64,000 nt of DNA from Macrolepiota albuminosa (GCA_027475525.1 JAMWFC010000082.1:3382615-3446614); one strand, 5' to 3'. Positions 1 through 11,157 are shown, numbered from the stretch's first letter. Notes: generated from the sequence alone by a model not told the origin. Translations and numbers: made by a program.

Positions 1-1630
1 TTACCAGTAGGTAGGGTTGGAGAAGGAGATTGTTGGAAGGGGGAAGACTGGGATTGAAGAGCCATTACATCAAAAAGCGGTGGAAGATTTTCTTCGTCAT
101 TGGCTCCTTCCGTCTGTTCTGCCGTCACAAGAAATAGCAGCGGAAGGTTTTCCCCGTCCTTGCTCGCCATACGTCCGCCCCTCCGGACTTCCATTTGTCG
201 GCCGTCACCGGCCGCCGCCGTTTTGGGAATGAACAAGGGCGGCAAATCATCGTCTTTCATCTCCTCTGCCGCAGGAATGAACAAAGCAGGCAAAGAATCG
301 TCGTCCATCTGCTCTGCCGCAGGAATGAACAAAGGAGGCAAAGAATTGTCGTCCATCTGCTCTTCTGCGGGAATGAACAAAGGCGGCAAATCGTCATCTG
401 CTGTCTCCTCTGCCACAGGAATGAACAAAGGAGGCAAAGAATCGTCATCCATCTGCTCTTCCGCAGGAGGGATACCCTCTAAGTCAGGGTCACTAATGGA
501 TGGATTAGGGATATCCACCTGGTCGTCGTCAGTTTCCCCCAGCTCCGTGAATGTCTGGCAGATATGAGCTGCTGGAGCAGAAGGAAGTTGGGATGCTGGT
601 TGAACCACCATGTAAGAGGGTTCCATTGTAGGGCCATACACCAGTCCAGGTTTACTCTGACTGTAGAGGTGGTGGAATGGATATTGTGGGTTTGAGGGTT
701 CGATATGCGTCAAGGATGGCCATTAGGGAGAGTTGACATCGGGGAGAGTAGTAAGATGGGCCATGGAGAGGCAGTCTTGAGGGTCAGGCTGCTCATCATC
801 AATACTGTTGGTATGGGACTCGATGCCTGTCAATTGGCCTGTCCGAGCAGGATCCACGGACCTCGCAACGGAACTAACAACAGAAGCAGCAACGGACTTG
901 CTGCCAGCAAACAGACGGATCATATCGTTGGCCGTTGGGACATGTTCCATCCTATCAAGCGACTGCCACTTGTCTAGGGCTCAAAGCGTCCACTGGTGGC
1001 CCTTGGCAGATCCGCTACCTGCAAACACACGAAGCAAATCATCTGGTGGTGGGATGGACACCAATCCATCAGCAGATGGCAATGTTATGGGCGGCCGGTG
1101 GTTGCATGCCAAGAAGCTTTCAACAGAGTGGAAGCCTTGCTGATGTACGAGAAGGCAATGCTCCAGTGTTTCATTGCTTAAGACCTGAACATCCTCTCGG
1201 CCAATGTGGTTCCACCAATCACAGCCGTACAGATTTCTGATAAGACCTTGATGGCCATCAACAAACTCCAGGATCTCTGTGGGCAAAGTTTGCTGATTTT
1301 GGAGGGGGAAAAATCGGCTCATGCTTTTGATAATGTCTGGGACATTGCAGACCACATTATTCAATGATGCTGCCCCCAGATATGACAATACAAAGTTCTA
1401 TGGCCCACATTCAGATCATAATATATTTACACATTTTAAAGTTATCTTACCAACTCCTTGTCTAGATGCTGGATAATCCATGCCTCTTCCGCTTCAAGAC
1501 TTGGCACAAGATTGCCAAATATGGAAAGTGCTGCAATGAGGCGCGACTCAATATAGTCAACAACCTCTTGCAAATTTTCTAGTACAGTAGCTTGGGACAT
1601 GATACTGTGTGGTACAGAGGTAGATGGCAT
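1..1630 (-). pseudogene. KDZ-associated acidic-repeat gene, decayed, 5' part only (runs off left edge)
   Basis: Exon 1 (1630-1451, starts MPSTSVPHS, 60 codons) ends at a GTAAGA donor; exon 2 opens at 1397 after a CATAG acceptor in the same phase. From there one frame runs to position 1 with only two stops, TGA at 981-983 and TAA at 723-725, each one C-to-T change from an Arg or Gln codon. The N-terminal part is helical; then come two related segments, DDLLRVFAGS and NDMIRLFAGS; the visible end is acidic with five 16-residue repeats around LPPLFIP. I do not recognise the family. It follows the KDZ transposase on the same strand after 233 bp, which suggests a passenger gene of the same element. 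The last exon is cut by the window edge, so total length is unknown. Confidence 0.55.
226..465 (-). repeat. 48-bp coding minisatellite, five copies
   Basis: Copies begin at 226, 274, 322, 370 and 418, a period of exactly 48 bp. Read on the minus strand in the frame of the surrounding gene, each unit encodes 16 residues with an acidic run (DDD or DDN) followed by LPPLFIP or LPALFIP. The period is a multiple of three and the frame stays open, so the repeat is probably part of the protein. Near-identical units suggest recent slippage or unequal exchange. Confidence 0.8.
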
Positions 1631-1787
1631 TGCACTGTTGCTTGTAGAAGTGGATACTGCTATGTATCAGATTTTAGGGCCTTGTAAACAAAAGTGATTT
1701 TCAACAATTCCATTGCACGTGACTGTCACAAATCCGTTCTGATCCGCCCATGGCAGCAAGCTATAATAAAGTTCTGGATCCGTCAGT

Positions 1788-1860
1788 TCAATCCGTCTCT
1801 GCATCTGTCACATCAATCCGTCGCTGCATCCATCACATCAATCCGTCTCTGCATCCACCA
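1788..1860. repeat. 25-bp tandem repeat in spacer, three copies
   Basis: Copies begin at 1788, 1813 and 1838 and share the core TCAATCCGTC followed by CTGCATC. It sits in the 233-bp spacer between the KDZ transposase stop and the start of the downstream gene. The ATCCGTC word recurs in introns and spacers of this element. Confidence 0.75.
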
Positions 1861-1863
1861 TTT

Positions 1864-4800
1864 TCACACTGGATCTCTTGCAGTTTGGGGGGAAATGAAA
1901 TCAGGAAGCATCCGCCTAAATTTATCAATTGCCATTGAGGCCAATTCTTGCCACATGGCCACCTTTTTGTGGGCATATGACTGGAGACCTCTTTTCTTCA
2001 CTGACATACCACGCTTCGACCAAATATCTGCCTGGTTGAAGAAATACCGAACTGTCCACTCCATTTCACTCGTGACAAGCTGACATTCCTCTGTCCATCT
2101 GTTGCGTTGTGCTCTAGCACATAGATAATGAACACGATTAACTGAAGAGATATGTTCATGAACGGATGTAATGATAACGGAAATGTTAACAAGAGGACTC
2201 ACATTCAGAAATAGTTGCAGATTCATTTTCTGCATCAGAATTAGAGTGCCATATCCAAGATACCTTGATCCTTGATGAACCAGGAATGTTGGGATCTCGT
2301 ATAGCTGTGCTTGCATTCAAATCCGCTTTCTGTAGAACTGGATACTTTCTCTGAATGCTGGGGTCCAATCCCAGTCACAGCAGCGCACTGCGGCATCGTG
2401 CATAGGCACGAGCCTTCACCAGGATTGAGGCCTGGATTTTTTGAAGAGATGCGCAAGCTCGAGTTTTCACATTCTTGCTTGGGGCGACCCGGATGACGTG
2501 AGAATATAGGAATGATTTCTCTGCAATGAATTCCTGAAGAGCTTGCAGGAGCCTTTCAATTTGAATCAAGCGCAGATTGCGCTCTATCATTGTTAATGGT
2601 GAGACATTACTCATGATCATAGATGGGAAGGAGATTTCAAAATCTTCTGGAACAACTACATCCGTTGGTCCAAGGGTATCTGCCGGCGGTACCAGCGGAT
2701 CCGCTGGCTGTCCATCTTCCGCCATTTCATTGTTGTCAAAGGCTCCGGGAACTTCATCCGGTTCCAGGGGTGCAGTCCGCCTTCCACTAGCAATAAATCC
2801 GCTCCTGTCCTGAGAAGCAGCAAGGACATTGAGCCGAACCCTTAATAGTTCTCTTTCCGCCTCGACCTTTTGCCAATCATCATTGCTTGCATGCCAATTC
2901 AAACGGCAAACCTGGTCCTGAATTGCAATTCTGAGCTTCCAATTAGTGGGATAGGTTGGGCCATCAGCAATACACCTTACTGCTGCTCCTCAATGTCAAG
3001 GGCAAGTTGAATCCAGAAGGAATGAATATCCGTCGCTGCAACATCCGTTGAGTGGTTTCCACTGTCTGCTGCCATTCGGTCTTCACTTGCACTATTGAAG
3101 GTCATTGTATGAGCTTTCAGAATATCCATTGCTTTACAGTTTCCCTCCTCTCTGAGCCTTTCTGCCTTAGCTATTCCGGCTTCCCAGCTTGTTAGTAAAT
3201 CCGTTGATATTCCGACGGATCGCTCGGTGAAATATTGAACGGCTGCATCTCTCATCTCAACAGCAGTCCTGTACTTTCGACATAGGAATGGAACCATGTC
3301 AAGCAGCTTCTTCCAGTTTGAGTCACACATGTGATCATCAAGGATTTCTGCCCGATGTGCCAAGGTAGCCGTACGGGCCATCTGTGAGACTTCATTTAGT
3401 GTAGACCAGAGACTTTCAATTATCTCCCCAGCCAAATGACCGGCCCCGGGAATGAAGGACGGGGCAAAGCGGAAAAAACAATCCTCCTTATGCCCATGGA
3501 CATGAAGAAGTCCTATTGCAAAGTCCACGAGTAGATTATCCGGCAGGACTTCTCCGGCCTCAGCAAGCCGTTCAGAAAATTTGACACACCACTGGCATGC
3601 TATGTCATATACCAGTAGGAGACGCTGAATCCCATCCATGTTGGTTGTCTTAACTGCCCGTGTGATGGAAAAGTCTGTGTAAACCTGGCCTTCACCACGG
3701 GTCAAGTTTGTTACACTATTAGGAGCAAAGCAGCCGTGCCGTGTACATGCCGTTGCAACAATACCAGTAATGTTGCATGACTTGTTCATCATCAGGGCCT
3801 TTTCAATAGCTTTGAATGTGTTTTCACAAGCTGCTCCCTGGACAGACGGAGGTCCAGCGGACAGCCGACGGACAGGATTGAATTGATGAGCGGACGGCGG
3901 ACAGGTAGAGTTAAAGAATGTCACTCACCGTTGGCTGTTCCTTTGCGCGCTTGAGATAGTGGGTGAGCTCATCCCTCCTGGCCATCATACCACCGCCTTC
4001 TGAATGCCATACATCATGAGCAGGATTAGAATGTCGGACATGATCCGCCTTGAAGTTGCCGTCCATCATTAAAGAACAATTGAACTTCCACCAGACAGGA
4101 TCTTCTTCCCAGTTGGATGGAAGATTGACTCCTGGTTGGGGGCAAGTTGGACAGAATATTGCAAGTTCACCACGGTCCGGCGCCATGGGGTGCCTCGATT
4201 CATCATGTCCGAAGCCTGCCCACTTCAACTTCTTCAGCCACCGCCATGAACGAGAAATTCGTTGTAGCTCGTGGTAAAGGTTATCCACCTCACCAGAAGA
4301 TGCAATTGGGGAAGTTATTCTTGCAATTTTCTGCCAGTACTGGTAGGCAGATGCTTTGCACTCTAGATTTGTCAGATGGAAGTTGTCTAGCATAGCCATT
4401 GTAAAATATGTTTGTGTCCGATCAAATGTACTGGGGACCAGCTGCGAGCAGATGGTATCCTCCACCAAGACATCCATCCCAGAACACTCACATGAAATGA
4501 CAGTAATGTAGTGTACTCCAGTTGTGTGAACAATCCGTTGTATTGGATTCCCAAAGCAATCATATCTGTCCATACGGAACCCGTTTGTGGCTGGCCGATC
4601 TTCTATCTCTGGTTCCTGTTGCTCTTCCTCTTCCATGATTTGATCAAGGCTGGCATCCTGAAGTCGGCTCAGGAAATCTGAAGTCATGGACGGATGCGCT
4701 GCCAGATGTCCCGGGTCGCTATCAGGCTGGCATCCTGAAGTCGGCTCAGGAAATCTGAAGTCATGGACGGATGCGCTGCCAGATGTCCCGGGTCGCTATC

Positions 4801-5612
4801 TGCTGATGGAAGTTCAACATCCAGTTGATATTCGAGTCGTATAAACTCTTGCTCCTGAATATCCTTTTGCTGCTTGTGGTCCTCAAGAGCCCTGACTCTG
4901 ACCTTCCCTTGATGACAGTTTGCATGCAATGAATTGTGTTGGATATAGAAATACCCCCCAGTATCTGACATATTCATCGGTTGGAAATACCTACCATTCC
5001 ATACTTCAGGTCGGTGAAACGGGTTGGAGAGGTGCGTGCGGCGGAAACATCCGCGACAGAATATTCTTGACCCAACGCAATCACGGCATCGCCATCGTGC
5101 CAGGTAATGGTCAGGACAAGCAAGGCAATCAGTAACGTCATCCATTGATTCATGACCAAGCAATCCATTGAGCAACTGCAGAACATGGTTGATGAAGTCG
5201 TTAAGATAATCTGCTTGTGTCTATGTATGAACTTGAATAATTTGCTCTCAATAATAGCATACATTCAAATCATCTTTACATGCCTTATGGATACGGGCAT
5301 TGTATCATCTACATCATCTACCGTTGGATAATTGTCCAAGTGTGCAAAGTTATCATCATCCGGAAATGCCGCAGGTGGTGCACCAGTTACAATTGAAACG
5401 GGACCCAGTGGTAGCCGTTGTGTTATGAGGACTGGCAACCCTCGTGTGTTCTGAGTGAGTTGTGTCCTTTCCTCAGCAAACAGGATGAGGTCCGTTTGCC
5501 TGATGACTGTTGTTTTTGATTGCTTGCATTTCTTCAGAGAGTTCAGGTTTATGATCAAATATCTATGGCCAGGACCTAGCCATTGTACCGGAGATCTAAT
5601 GAGACCACTCAT
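1864..5612 (-). CDS. KDZ-family transposase with CxC2 cysteine cluster
   Basis: DDE transposase of the KDZ superfamily. Exon 1 is 5612-5280 (111 codons); exon 2 is 5220-3929; exon 3 starts at 3837; further exons run to a stop at 1864. Exon 2 carries the cysteine cluster (CLACPDHY, RCRDC, FCRGCFRRTH, then NPFHRPEVWNGRYF), the usual CxC2 pattern of these proteins. Catalytic residues: Asp in MDGNFKADH (4061-4063), Asp in YDIACQW (3604-3606), Glu in GEIIESLWS (3415-3417). Downstream are HVHGHKEDCF and the C-terminal FLYSHVIRVAPSK and QRNRWTEECQL segments. A 77-bp duplication at 4647-4800 breaks exon 2; with one copy removed, the exon is exactly 405 codons. The intron between exon 3 and the C-terminal exons (about 2945-2985) has no clean consensus junction, so the gene may be slightly damaged. 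The start ATG is the first in the exon-1 frame. Confidence 0.85.
4647..4800. repeat. 77-bp perfect tandem duplication (KDZ exon 2)
   Basis: Copies 4647-4723 and 4724-4800 are identical. The extra copy shifts the transposase frame between the cysteine cluster and the DDE domain; removing it rejoins the frame. Probably an assembly join. Confidence 0.9.
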
Positions 5613-5714
5613 TGATATTGGCAATATGCCCCAATTTGGATGGGCTAGATATCAGCAGATAGTGGACCCTATCCGTCGATGACAAACGCAATGGACAGTG
5701 AACAGAAACAGTGA
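5613..5714. promoter_or_regulatory. Short divergent intergenic region, likely bidirectional promoter
   Basis: About 100 bp separates the ATG of the KDZ transposase (minus) from that of the plus-strand companion gene. The two genes must share this region or have promoters reaching into each other's first exons. No clear TATA box was identified; the call rests on gene arrangement only. Confidence 0.35.
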
Positions 5715-7594
5715 ATGGAAATGTATATTTTATCATGTGATCCTTTGCTTGAGAACTGTGTGGTTGCAGAAATTATATTGTCTACAAAATGTCTGCCCTT
5801 CTGCAACCGCCTGAACCAATATTTTTACCAAAGAAAAGATGAGTGGATCCAGAACTTGTTGAGGGGTAAGGATCACAATGCCTTGGGATTGGATGCATTT
5901 GCACAATATAATGTGGCTGTCAAAAATGTTATGCATCAACTCACACCGCAGGAGGAAAGTCGTTTACAGAAGATGGTGGCAGAATGGAGCGAAAAAGGAA
6001 ATCCACCAGAAATTCAGCGCAAGTTAGTACTCCATCCGTCCCCCATCCGTCCTCTATTCGTTGCACATCTGTTCGCTTGATTCCGCTTTCTAATCATTGT
6101 CTCTACAGGAAGGCCCGAAAGCACAGTTTGAAGTGTGTGGACGATGCAGATGTGCTTCGATTTAGAGAAATGGGCATGTTGAGTTGGACTGTTGTTGGGT
6201 GGTATGCAGATGAAGGCATGACTATTAGAATGTATGTGGTGCCATCATTCTTTAAACAATTTTGACACCAATTATAGTCATGACAATATGTCATACTTGA
6301 CCCATGCTAACCGACCAACCTTCCAAGACTCCTTTCCTGACCTTGTTAGTGACCTCAACAAGAAGATGATGGATTACATGTCTGCTCTTCTTGGTAGAGA
6401 CATGCCATCCAACATGCAATCACCCCATGATTTGACTCCTCCTATCCTTACACGCCGTGACCTCATCCTTGATCTGGATAGGGATGGATTCCCAATATTA
6501 CCAGCAGATCCAGGACCAAATATATTTCAAACTCAGGCAGAATTGGAAATGCTTGTCCGGGACTATCTAAATACTCATTACAGTGAATCCTAGTTTTCTC
6601 CACCTTTGCTCATCATCTGATCACTCCGTCAGAAATTGCGTCTGGTTACCGGTATGAATCTGCTCCTTACAAGGCAGTGAGGACCAATGATCAGCAATTC
6701 ATACATTCAAGGTATCTTCCAGAGGGTCTGATATTCCAAGATTCCCATAATCTTGGTCGGCCTGAGCTATTGCATCTGCTGAACTTCTGGAGAGACCGTC
6801 AAGGACAGTATAGATCTGGTGACACCTTCCGCTGGACGGTTTATCTCAACCGTCACAAGCAGCCAGTAGCTGCTGAGTACGGCACCCGAGCTGATCGTGA
6901 AAAAAATGCGGCAGCAGCAGCAGCACGTAAGGCTACACGCAAAAATGGAGGGAAAAATCGGAAACAGAGGCCAACACCATCAGCGGTAGTCAATGGCAAC
7001 AGTAGGACCATCGCTAATGATGGAGCCGCTGATGGCAGATCCGCTTTAGTCACCGGATCTGCAGCCAACTTGGAACTGGGGCCTACACTTCCCCTGTCAC
7101 CTAGCGTACCACACACACCACTGCCTCCGCACACTCCACAGCCTCAAGGCCACAACAGATCCACGGTTCACAACAAATCCCGACCCAATGTATCAGCTTC
7201 CGCTCATGACAAATCCGCCCACAACGAATCCGTTCATGACGAATGTGGTGATGATACAGCAGTGGTAGATGCCACTACCATCCACCTCTTACATCAAAGA
7301 GGATGGAGCCATCCAGACCCTCCAATTAATGGCCCTAGTGATGGTTCCCCTAGATATAGAGTGTCAAGAAGGGTGCTCGACATTCTTCAAGATGAGGACA
7401 ATGACCAATTTGAAGGTGAGGGAAGGCCGGCATTACAAAACCAGAAGAAGCGCAAGGCATTGCCTAACCAATTGTCAACAAATCCCAAGCGACCCCGCAA
7501 GTCTCAAGCACAAATGTTACAGGAGGATGCAGCTCGATACATTGATATATCTACACCAGCAAAAAGGAGTAGCAGCCGCACTAAGGTCATTTGA
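5715..7594 (+). CDS. KDZ-element companion protein, 565 aa, intact frame
   Basis: Four exons join without any stop: 5715-6022, 6109-6231, 6278-6582 and 6633-7594 (1,698 nt). Donors and acceptors are GT..AG and phases agree at each junction. The N-terminal half contains WIQNLLRGKDHNALGLDAF and LRFREMGMLSWTVVGWY; exon 4 opens with a conserved-looking SGYRYESAPYKAV, then FRWTVYLNRHKQP. The C-terminal third is low-complexity: Ala/Lys/Arg-rich, then His-Asn-Lys-Ser-like repeats written with repeated AATCCG words, and a basic tail. I recognise the style of proteins that accompany KDZ transposases in mushroom genomes but cannot name a biochemical function. It is divergent to the transposase and convergent with the next gene. 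Unlike its neighbours it has no nonsense codon, which suggests it is young or kept by selection. The exact first exon is uncertain. Confidence 0.65.
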
Positions 7595-7624
7595 CCAGTC
7601 CGCCGTCATTGATGTGGGGAAGGG

Positions 7625-7776
7625 GGGAATGTTTTATTACATTTTTGTAAACTATAGGGTTACAAAAATGTACGAATGTCTGTCATAGCGAAAAAAAAAA
7701 TGGGAATGTTTTATTACATTTTTGTAAACTATAGGGTTACAAAAATGTACGAATGTCTGTCATAGCGAAAAAAAAA
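7625..7776. repeat. 77-bp-period tandem duplication 3' of the companion gene
   Basis: 7625-7699 and 7702-7776 are identical over 75 bp with a 77-bp period. It lies in the 3' flank, so it affects no frame. It doubles the hairpin described next. Confidence 0.85.
7639..7671. terminator. AT-rich hairpin between convergent genes
   Basis: ACATTTTTGTAA and TTACAAAAATGT are exact inverted repeats separated by 9 nt. It lies 45 bp after the companion-gene stop and before the convergent minus-strand gene, so it could mark 3' ends. It could also be a remnant of a small palindromic insertion. A second copy at 7716-7748 belongs to the 77-bp duplication. Confidence 0.35.
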
Positions 7777-8873
7777 TTGTAATCGTCCATCTTCACTTCT
7801 TTTCTGTTGCCTTCCGTCTCTCAGTAAGCTGACTGGATGACCAGGTCCATTGCATTGGCGGCCGACTACTTCAGGAGTTGCTGCGAGCCCATCCCCTTGG
7901 TCTAGGGAGAGGGTCCTTGGCAGGGACTGGCGGAGGGACGGAAGACGGTTGAGGGGGTGATGGAGATGTTCGTGCGGGAGTTGTCCCTGAGGATGTTTGT
8001 TGAAGCAGGAATGGAGCAACGGTGAGAGCGGATAAGTCAGCGGCATGATGGGATTGGGCAGTGGCGAGGGCAGAGATGTCACCAGTGGGAACGGATACGT
8101 CAGCAGTGGCAGGGGATTGGTCAGCAGTGGGGTCAGGTGTGGTTTCTTCCTCTTCAACGATGGGTCCAAGTCCACTGTGCCCCGTTGGATGCACTGCCAC
8201 ATCATCCTGAGCTGACGGACTGGAGGGACGGGTGGAGATGTGAAGTTGATTCTGCAAAGTGTCAACCACACCCCAAATATTGCGGATCTGCTCTTCCGTC
8301 TGACAGATCCGTCCAGCGTGGTCTTCAAGTGTCTCACCCGCAAGAGAAACATTTGTTTGCAGGGTTTCTATGCGGCCACCAAGCGTGTTGACTTGAGTCT
8401 GGTAGCGACGGAAGAAGTCCTCGATACGCGGTAACCAGCTCTCCTCAGCCGTGACAAACCCGTCGCGCACCTGCTCCCCAATATTCCGCAATGCTTCCTG
8501 GAACCCATTCTCCATCCTGTCCAAACGGCTCTCCACCCCTGCCATCACACCAGCCACAATGTCCTCACTGTGACTAGACTCCATTGCCCGCTCCTTGCCC
8601 TTTCCTTTGACCAGAAGAGGATCCGCTGGGCGGTTGGAGGTCGACAGTTGGAATGGACAGATGGACGGTTTTGATGGTCCCGTGATTGGACTGGCTGGTT
8701 CATCTGCTAACTATTGGTTAGCTATTTGAGCAGAAAAAGAGTGTCATACCGTCATCACTCTCAATAATCCTCACTGACTTCTTTCTCAGTGGTTTTTTCC
8801 CCTTACCCTTGTTGCCGGGCTTGACGGCTTTCTTGACAATCGTCAGGCTGCATGTTCATTTGCGAATGAGCCG

Positions 8874-9027
8874 GCAGGGATCGCATGCGGTGCCGCCCTT
8901 TGTCCTGACACACTGTAGCCGCTTACTTGCGCAATATTGGCAAGGGAGGTGCAGGGATCGCATGCGGTGCCGCCCTTTGTCCTGACACACTGTAGCCGCT
9001 TACTTGCGCAATATTGGCAAGGGAGGT
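8874..9027. repeat. 77-bp perfect tandem duplication (cysteine-cluster gene)
   Basis: Copies 8874-8950 and 8951-9027 are identical. The duplication repeats the coding sequence for the distal half of the cysteine cluster. Confidence 0.9.
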
Positions 9028-9392
9028 TCATGTGCTGACCCTCGCAACGAGGTGCTGACCTCAGATACCTGCCCAACAGCATCCCTCCGGTAATTTCCCC
9101 CTTTGGTATCCTGCCCTCTTGTTCTTCCTCTTCCTCTTCATCCTCATCCTCATCCTCGTCCTCCTGCTCCTCTGGTATCGGATGGCTACCAGGAGGTGGA
9201 CGGTTACCAATGTAAGTCACCCGTTTTTGCTTCTTGGAGGTTGGTGACGGACCAGATGAAACTTCTGCTGCCGGAGGACTCAGTTGTTTTCTCTTCTTTG
9301 GAATTGGTGACGGACTGGACGAATCTCCTGCTGCCGGCCTATGAACTATCCGGTCTTTTCGTGCCGGTGCCATCGACGGACCGGCCTTAGTT

Positions 9393-9546
9393 GACGGATC
9401 CGGTCGCTCATCGCCCCCACTTGGTTCTTCCCCCCTTCCGCTCCTCTGGGACCATTTCTTCGCAGCGTCGACGGATCCGGTCGCTCATCGCCCCCACTTG
9501 GTTCTTCCCCCCTTCCGCTCCTCTGGGACCATTTCTTTGCAGCGTC
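9393..9546. repeat. 77-bp tandem duplication with one mismatch
   Basis: Copies 9393-9469 and 9470-9546 differ at one C/T position. With one copy removed, the frame runs from the DERPDPST region into the basic PARKDRIVH region. Confidence 0.85.
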
Positions 9547-10039
9547 CTTCAACTGCCTGGTCATATCCTCATCAGAAAGCTTGCTCTGGAGTAGTGGGAT
9601 AACTTCGTTGATGAAACTTCTCCTGGCATCAAGGAGGAGTTTCTTGTCACCCTAGACCTGGCCAACCGTCAGCCACATGTCAACCTATGGGACGACTGTT
9701 AGTGCATGTCTAGTAGGCAGGAGTGCTTGCATCTTACCAGGTCCTTCAGCTGTCCTTTGAGTTGACGCAGGTCTCCTCTGCGCGCAAGGTACAATACTCG
9801 AACATCCGTGTCAGCGACCCGTTGGTGGAGTTCTTCATTAGACATGGCGGATGGAGGATTAAAGAAATGGACAAGAACTTTACACGAAGCTAGTTCTGAA
9901 AATAGATATCATGTGACCCTGTTTAAATTACAAAAGAAGTTTGATTTATTGCTTGACAAACCTTACTTTGTTTATCTTACAGTTTAGTAAATAACAATTC
10001 GCTAAGCAGGTCAAAAATTCTAGACAGTTTGATATTAAT

Positions 10040-10106
10040 GCACTAGGAGGAGTCGAACCCACCTACTGCAAGACAGAATGGCTACCAACGGATAAAATTC
10101 CACTAG
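10040..10106 (-). mobile_element. SINE family A head, minus orientation, truncated
   Basis: On the minus strand the end carries GGTTCGACTCC-type B-box sequence next to TAGTGCA. Its 5' part is cut where a plus-strand head begins at 10,107, so two heads are fused head to head. Copy B (25,766) keeps the complete minus-strand head. Confidence 0.6.
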
Positions 10107-10185
10107 GCCTGTGGTACAATGGAATATTGACACATTGATATTTCATATTGTGCAGAAGAGGTGGGTTCGACTCCCACTAGTGCAC
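10107..10185 (+). mobile_element. SINE family A head, tRNA-like
   Basis: Begins GCCTGTGGTACAATGG (A-box-like) and ends with GGGTTCGACTCC (B box) and TAGTGCA. Length is about that of a tRNA, but the middle does not form a convincing anticodon arm. Confidence 0.65.
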
Positions 10186-10330
10186 ATAGATGACTCAACT
10201 TCTACAGTCTAGCATTTTACTAATTGTTATTTACATACACAGTATGAGTGCTATGATGTAAATAAATATCAGTCTAACATTGTCAATTCAATACAGATGA
10301 CAAAACCTGTACAATACTGACTTGTAGTAA

Positions 10331-10660
10331 GCGCCTGTGGTACAATGGAATATTGATACATTGATATTCCATGTTGTGCGCAAGAGGCAGGTTCGACTCC
10401 CGCTAGTGCACATTATATAATAGCAGCAGGCTGCTGACGTCCGCTAGCGTCATTAATGTGATCCGTTTAAAACTCCGGAGATTTCTGCAGACGGATAGGA
10501 TGGATGACTCTGCACATGTGTTGATTCCAGCACACGTGATAAGCTGATGATGCACTGTGGCTGCCTGCGTTTGTGCTGTGAAAAAGATAGCCAGCCCTGG
10601 TGCTTCATTGCTTGTCACGTGCGCTGCAATTAACTTATGTGCAAACGCTTCTAAACTATT
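10331..10660 (+). mobile_element. SINE family A unit with tail
   Basis: Head 10,331-10,411 (GCGCCTGTGGTACAATGG to GTTCGACTCC and TAGTGCA), then the family tail starting ATTATATAATAGCAGCAGG and running to about 10,660. Confidence 0.65.
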
Positions 10661-10829
10661 CTTCTTCTGGAATTTCTAGAGTTTTGAACAGATCAACTTA
10701 ATTCTAGAGTTTTGAATTAATGGTTCTTTACTACACAGTATGATAAACAAAGTAAGGTTGTAATTTTATGGTGTCTTTTTATACTGCTGCATTTTTGCAC
10801 TACATGTACACTGTACTCACTTTTGTTAA

Positions 10830-11100
10830 GCACCTGTGGTCAAATGGAATATTGATACATTCATATTTCATATTGTGCACAAGACGTAGGTTCGACTCCC
10901 GCTAGTGCACAATATATAATAGCAGCAGGCTGCTGACGTCGGCTAGCGTTATAAATTTGATCCGTTCCAAAACTCCAGAGATTTCTGCAGTGGCGTAAGG
11001 TGGACGACTTTGCGCATCTGGTCATTCCCATGCACGTGGCTCGTATCACGTGTACTGGAATCATCATGTGCGCAAATTCCTCCATCTTATACCCGCTTCA
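10830..11100 (+). mobile_element. SINE family A unit
   Basis: Head 10,830-10,910 with GCACCTGTGGTCAAATGG and the B box GGTTCGACTCC; the tail is the same AGCAGCAGGCTGCTGACG type. Preceded by TTTTTATACTGCTGCATTT, which also precedes the next unit, so units repeat with about 470-bp spacing. Confidence 0.65.
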
Positions 11101-11157
11101 GTAATTTCTAGAGTTTTGAACGGATCAACTTAAATGATGCTAACAAGTGATGAATGG

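Larger units (their letters stand above)
7871..9845 (-). pseudogene. Cysteine-cluster plus coiled-coil protein gene, broken
   Basis: Exon 1 (9845-9738) begins MSNEELHQRV and ends at GTAAGA; exon 2 starts at 9684. The frame then meets TAG at 9652-9654 and TGA at 8856-8858, with coding-like sequence on both sides. Order of parts: basic and Ser/Pro-rich region (PARKDRIVHRPAAG), a Glu/Asp run near 9150, a cysteine cluster (CEGQHMNLPCQYCASKRLQC then ACDPC), a basic stretch (GNKGKGKKPLRKK), an intron near 8740, and a coiled-coil exon (8584-7871, starts MESSHSED) containing RMENGFQEALRNIGEQV. Two 77-bp duplications (8874, 9393) add artificial frame breaks. The cysteine cluster and nuclear-type basic patches suggest nucleic-acid binding. 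I cannot assign a family. It converges on the 565-residue companion gene. Confidence 0.55.

Noticed and set aside
226..465. CRISPR-like array (regular 48-bp repeats)
   Set aside because: Units are contiguous without unique spacers, lie in an open reading frame, and the genome is fungal.
1..9845. TET/JBP dioxygenase next to the KDZ transposase
   Set aside because: None of the companion proteins shows the HxD..H iron-binding pattern expected of that family.
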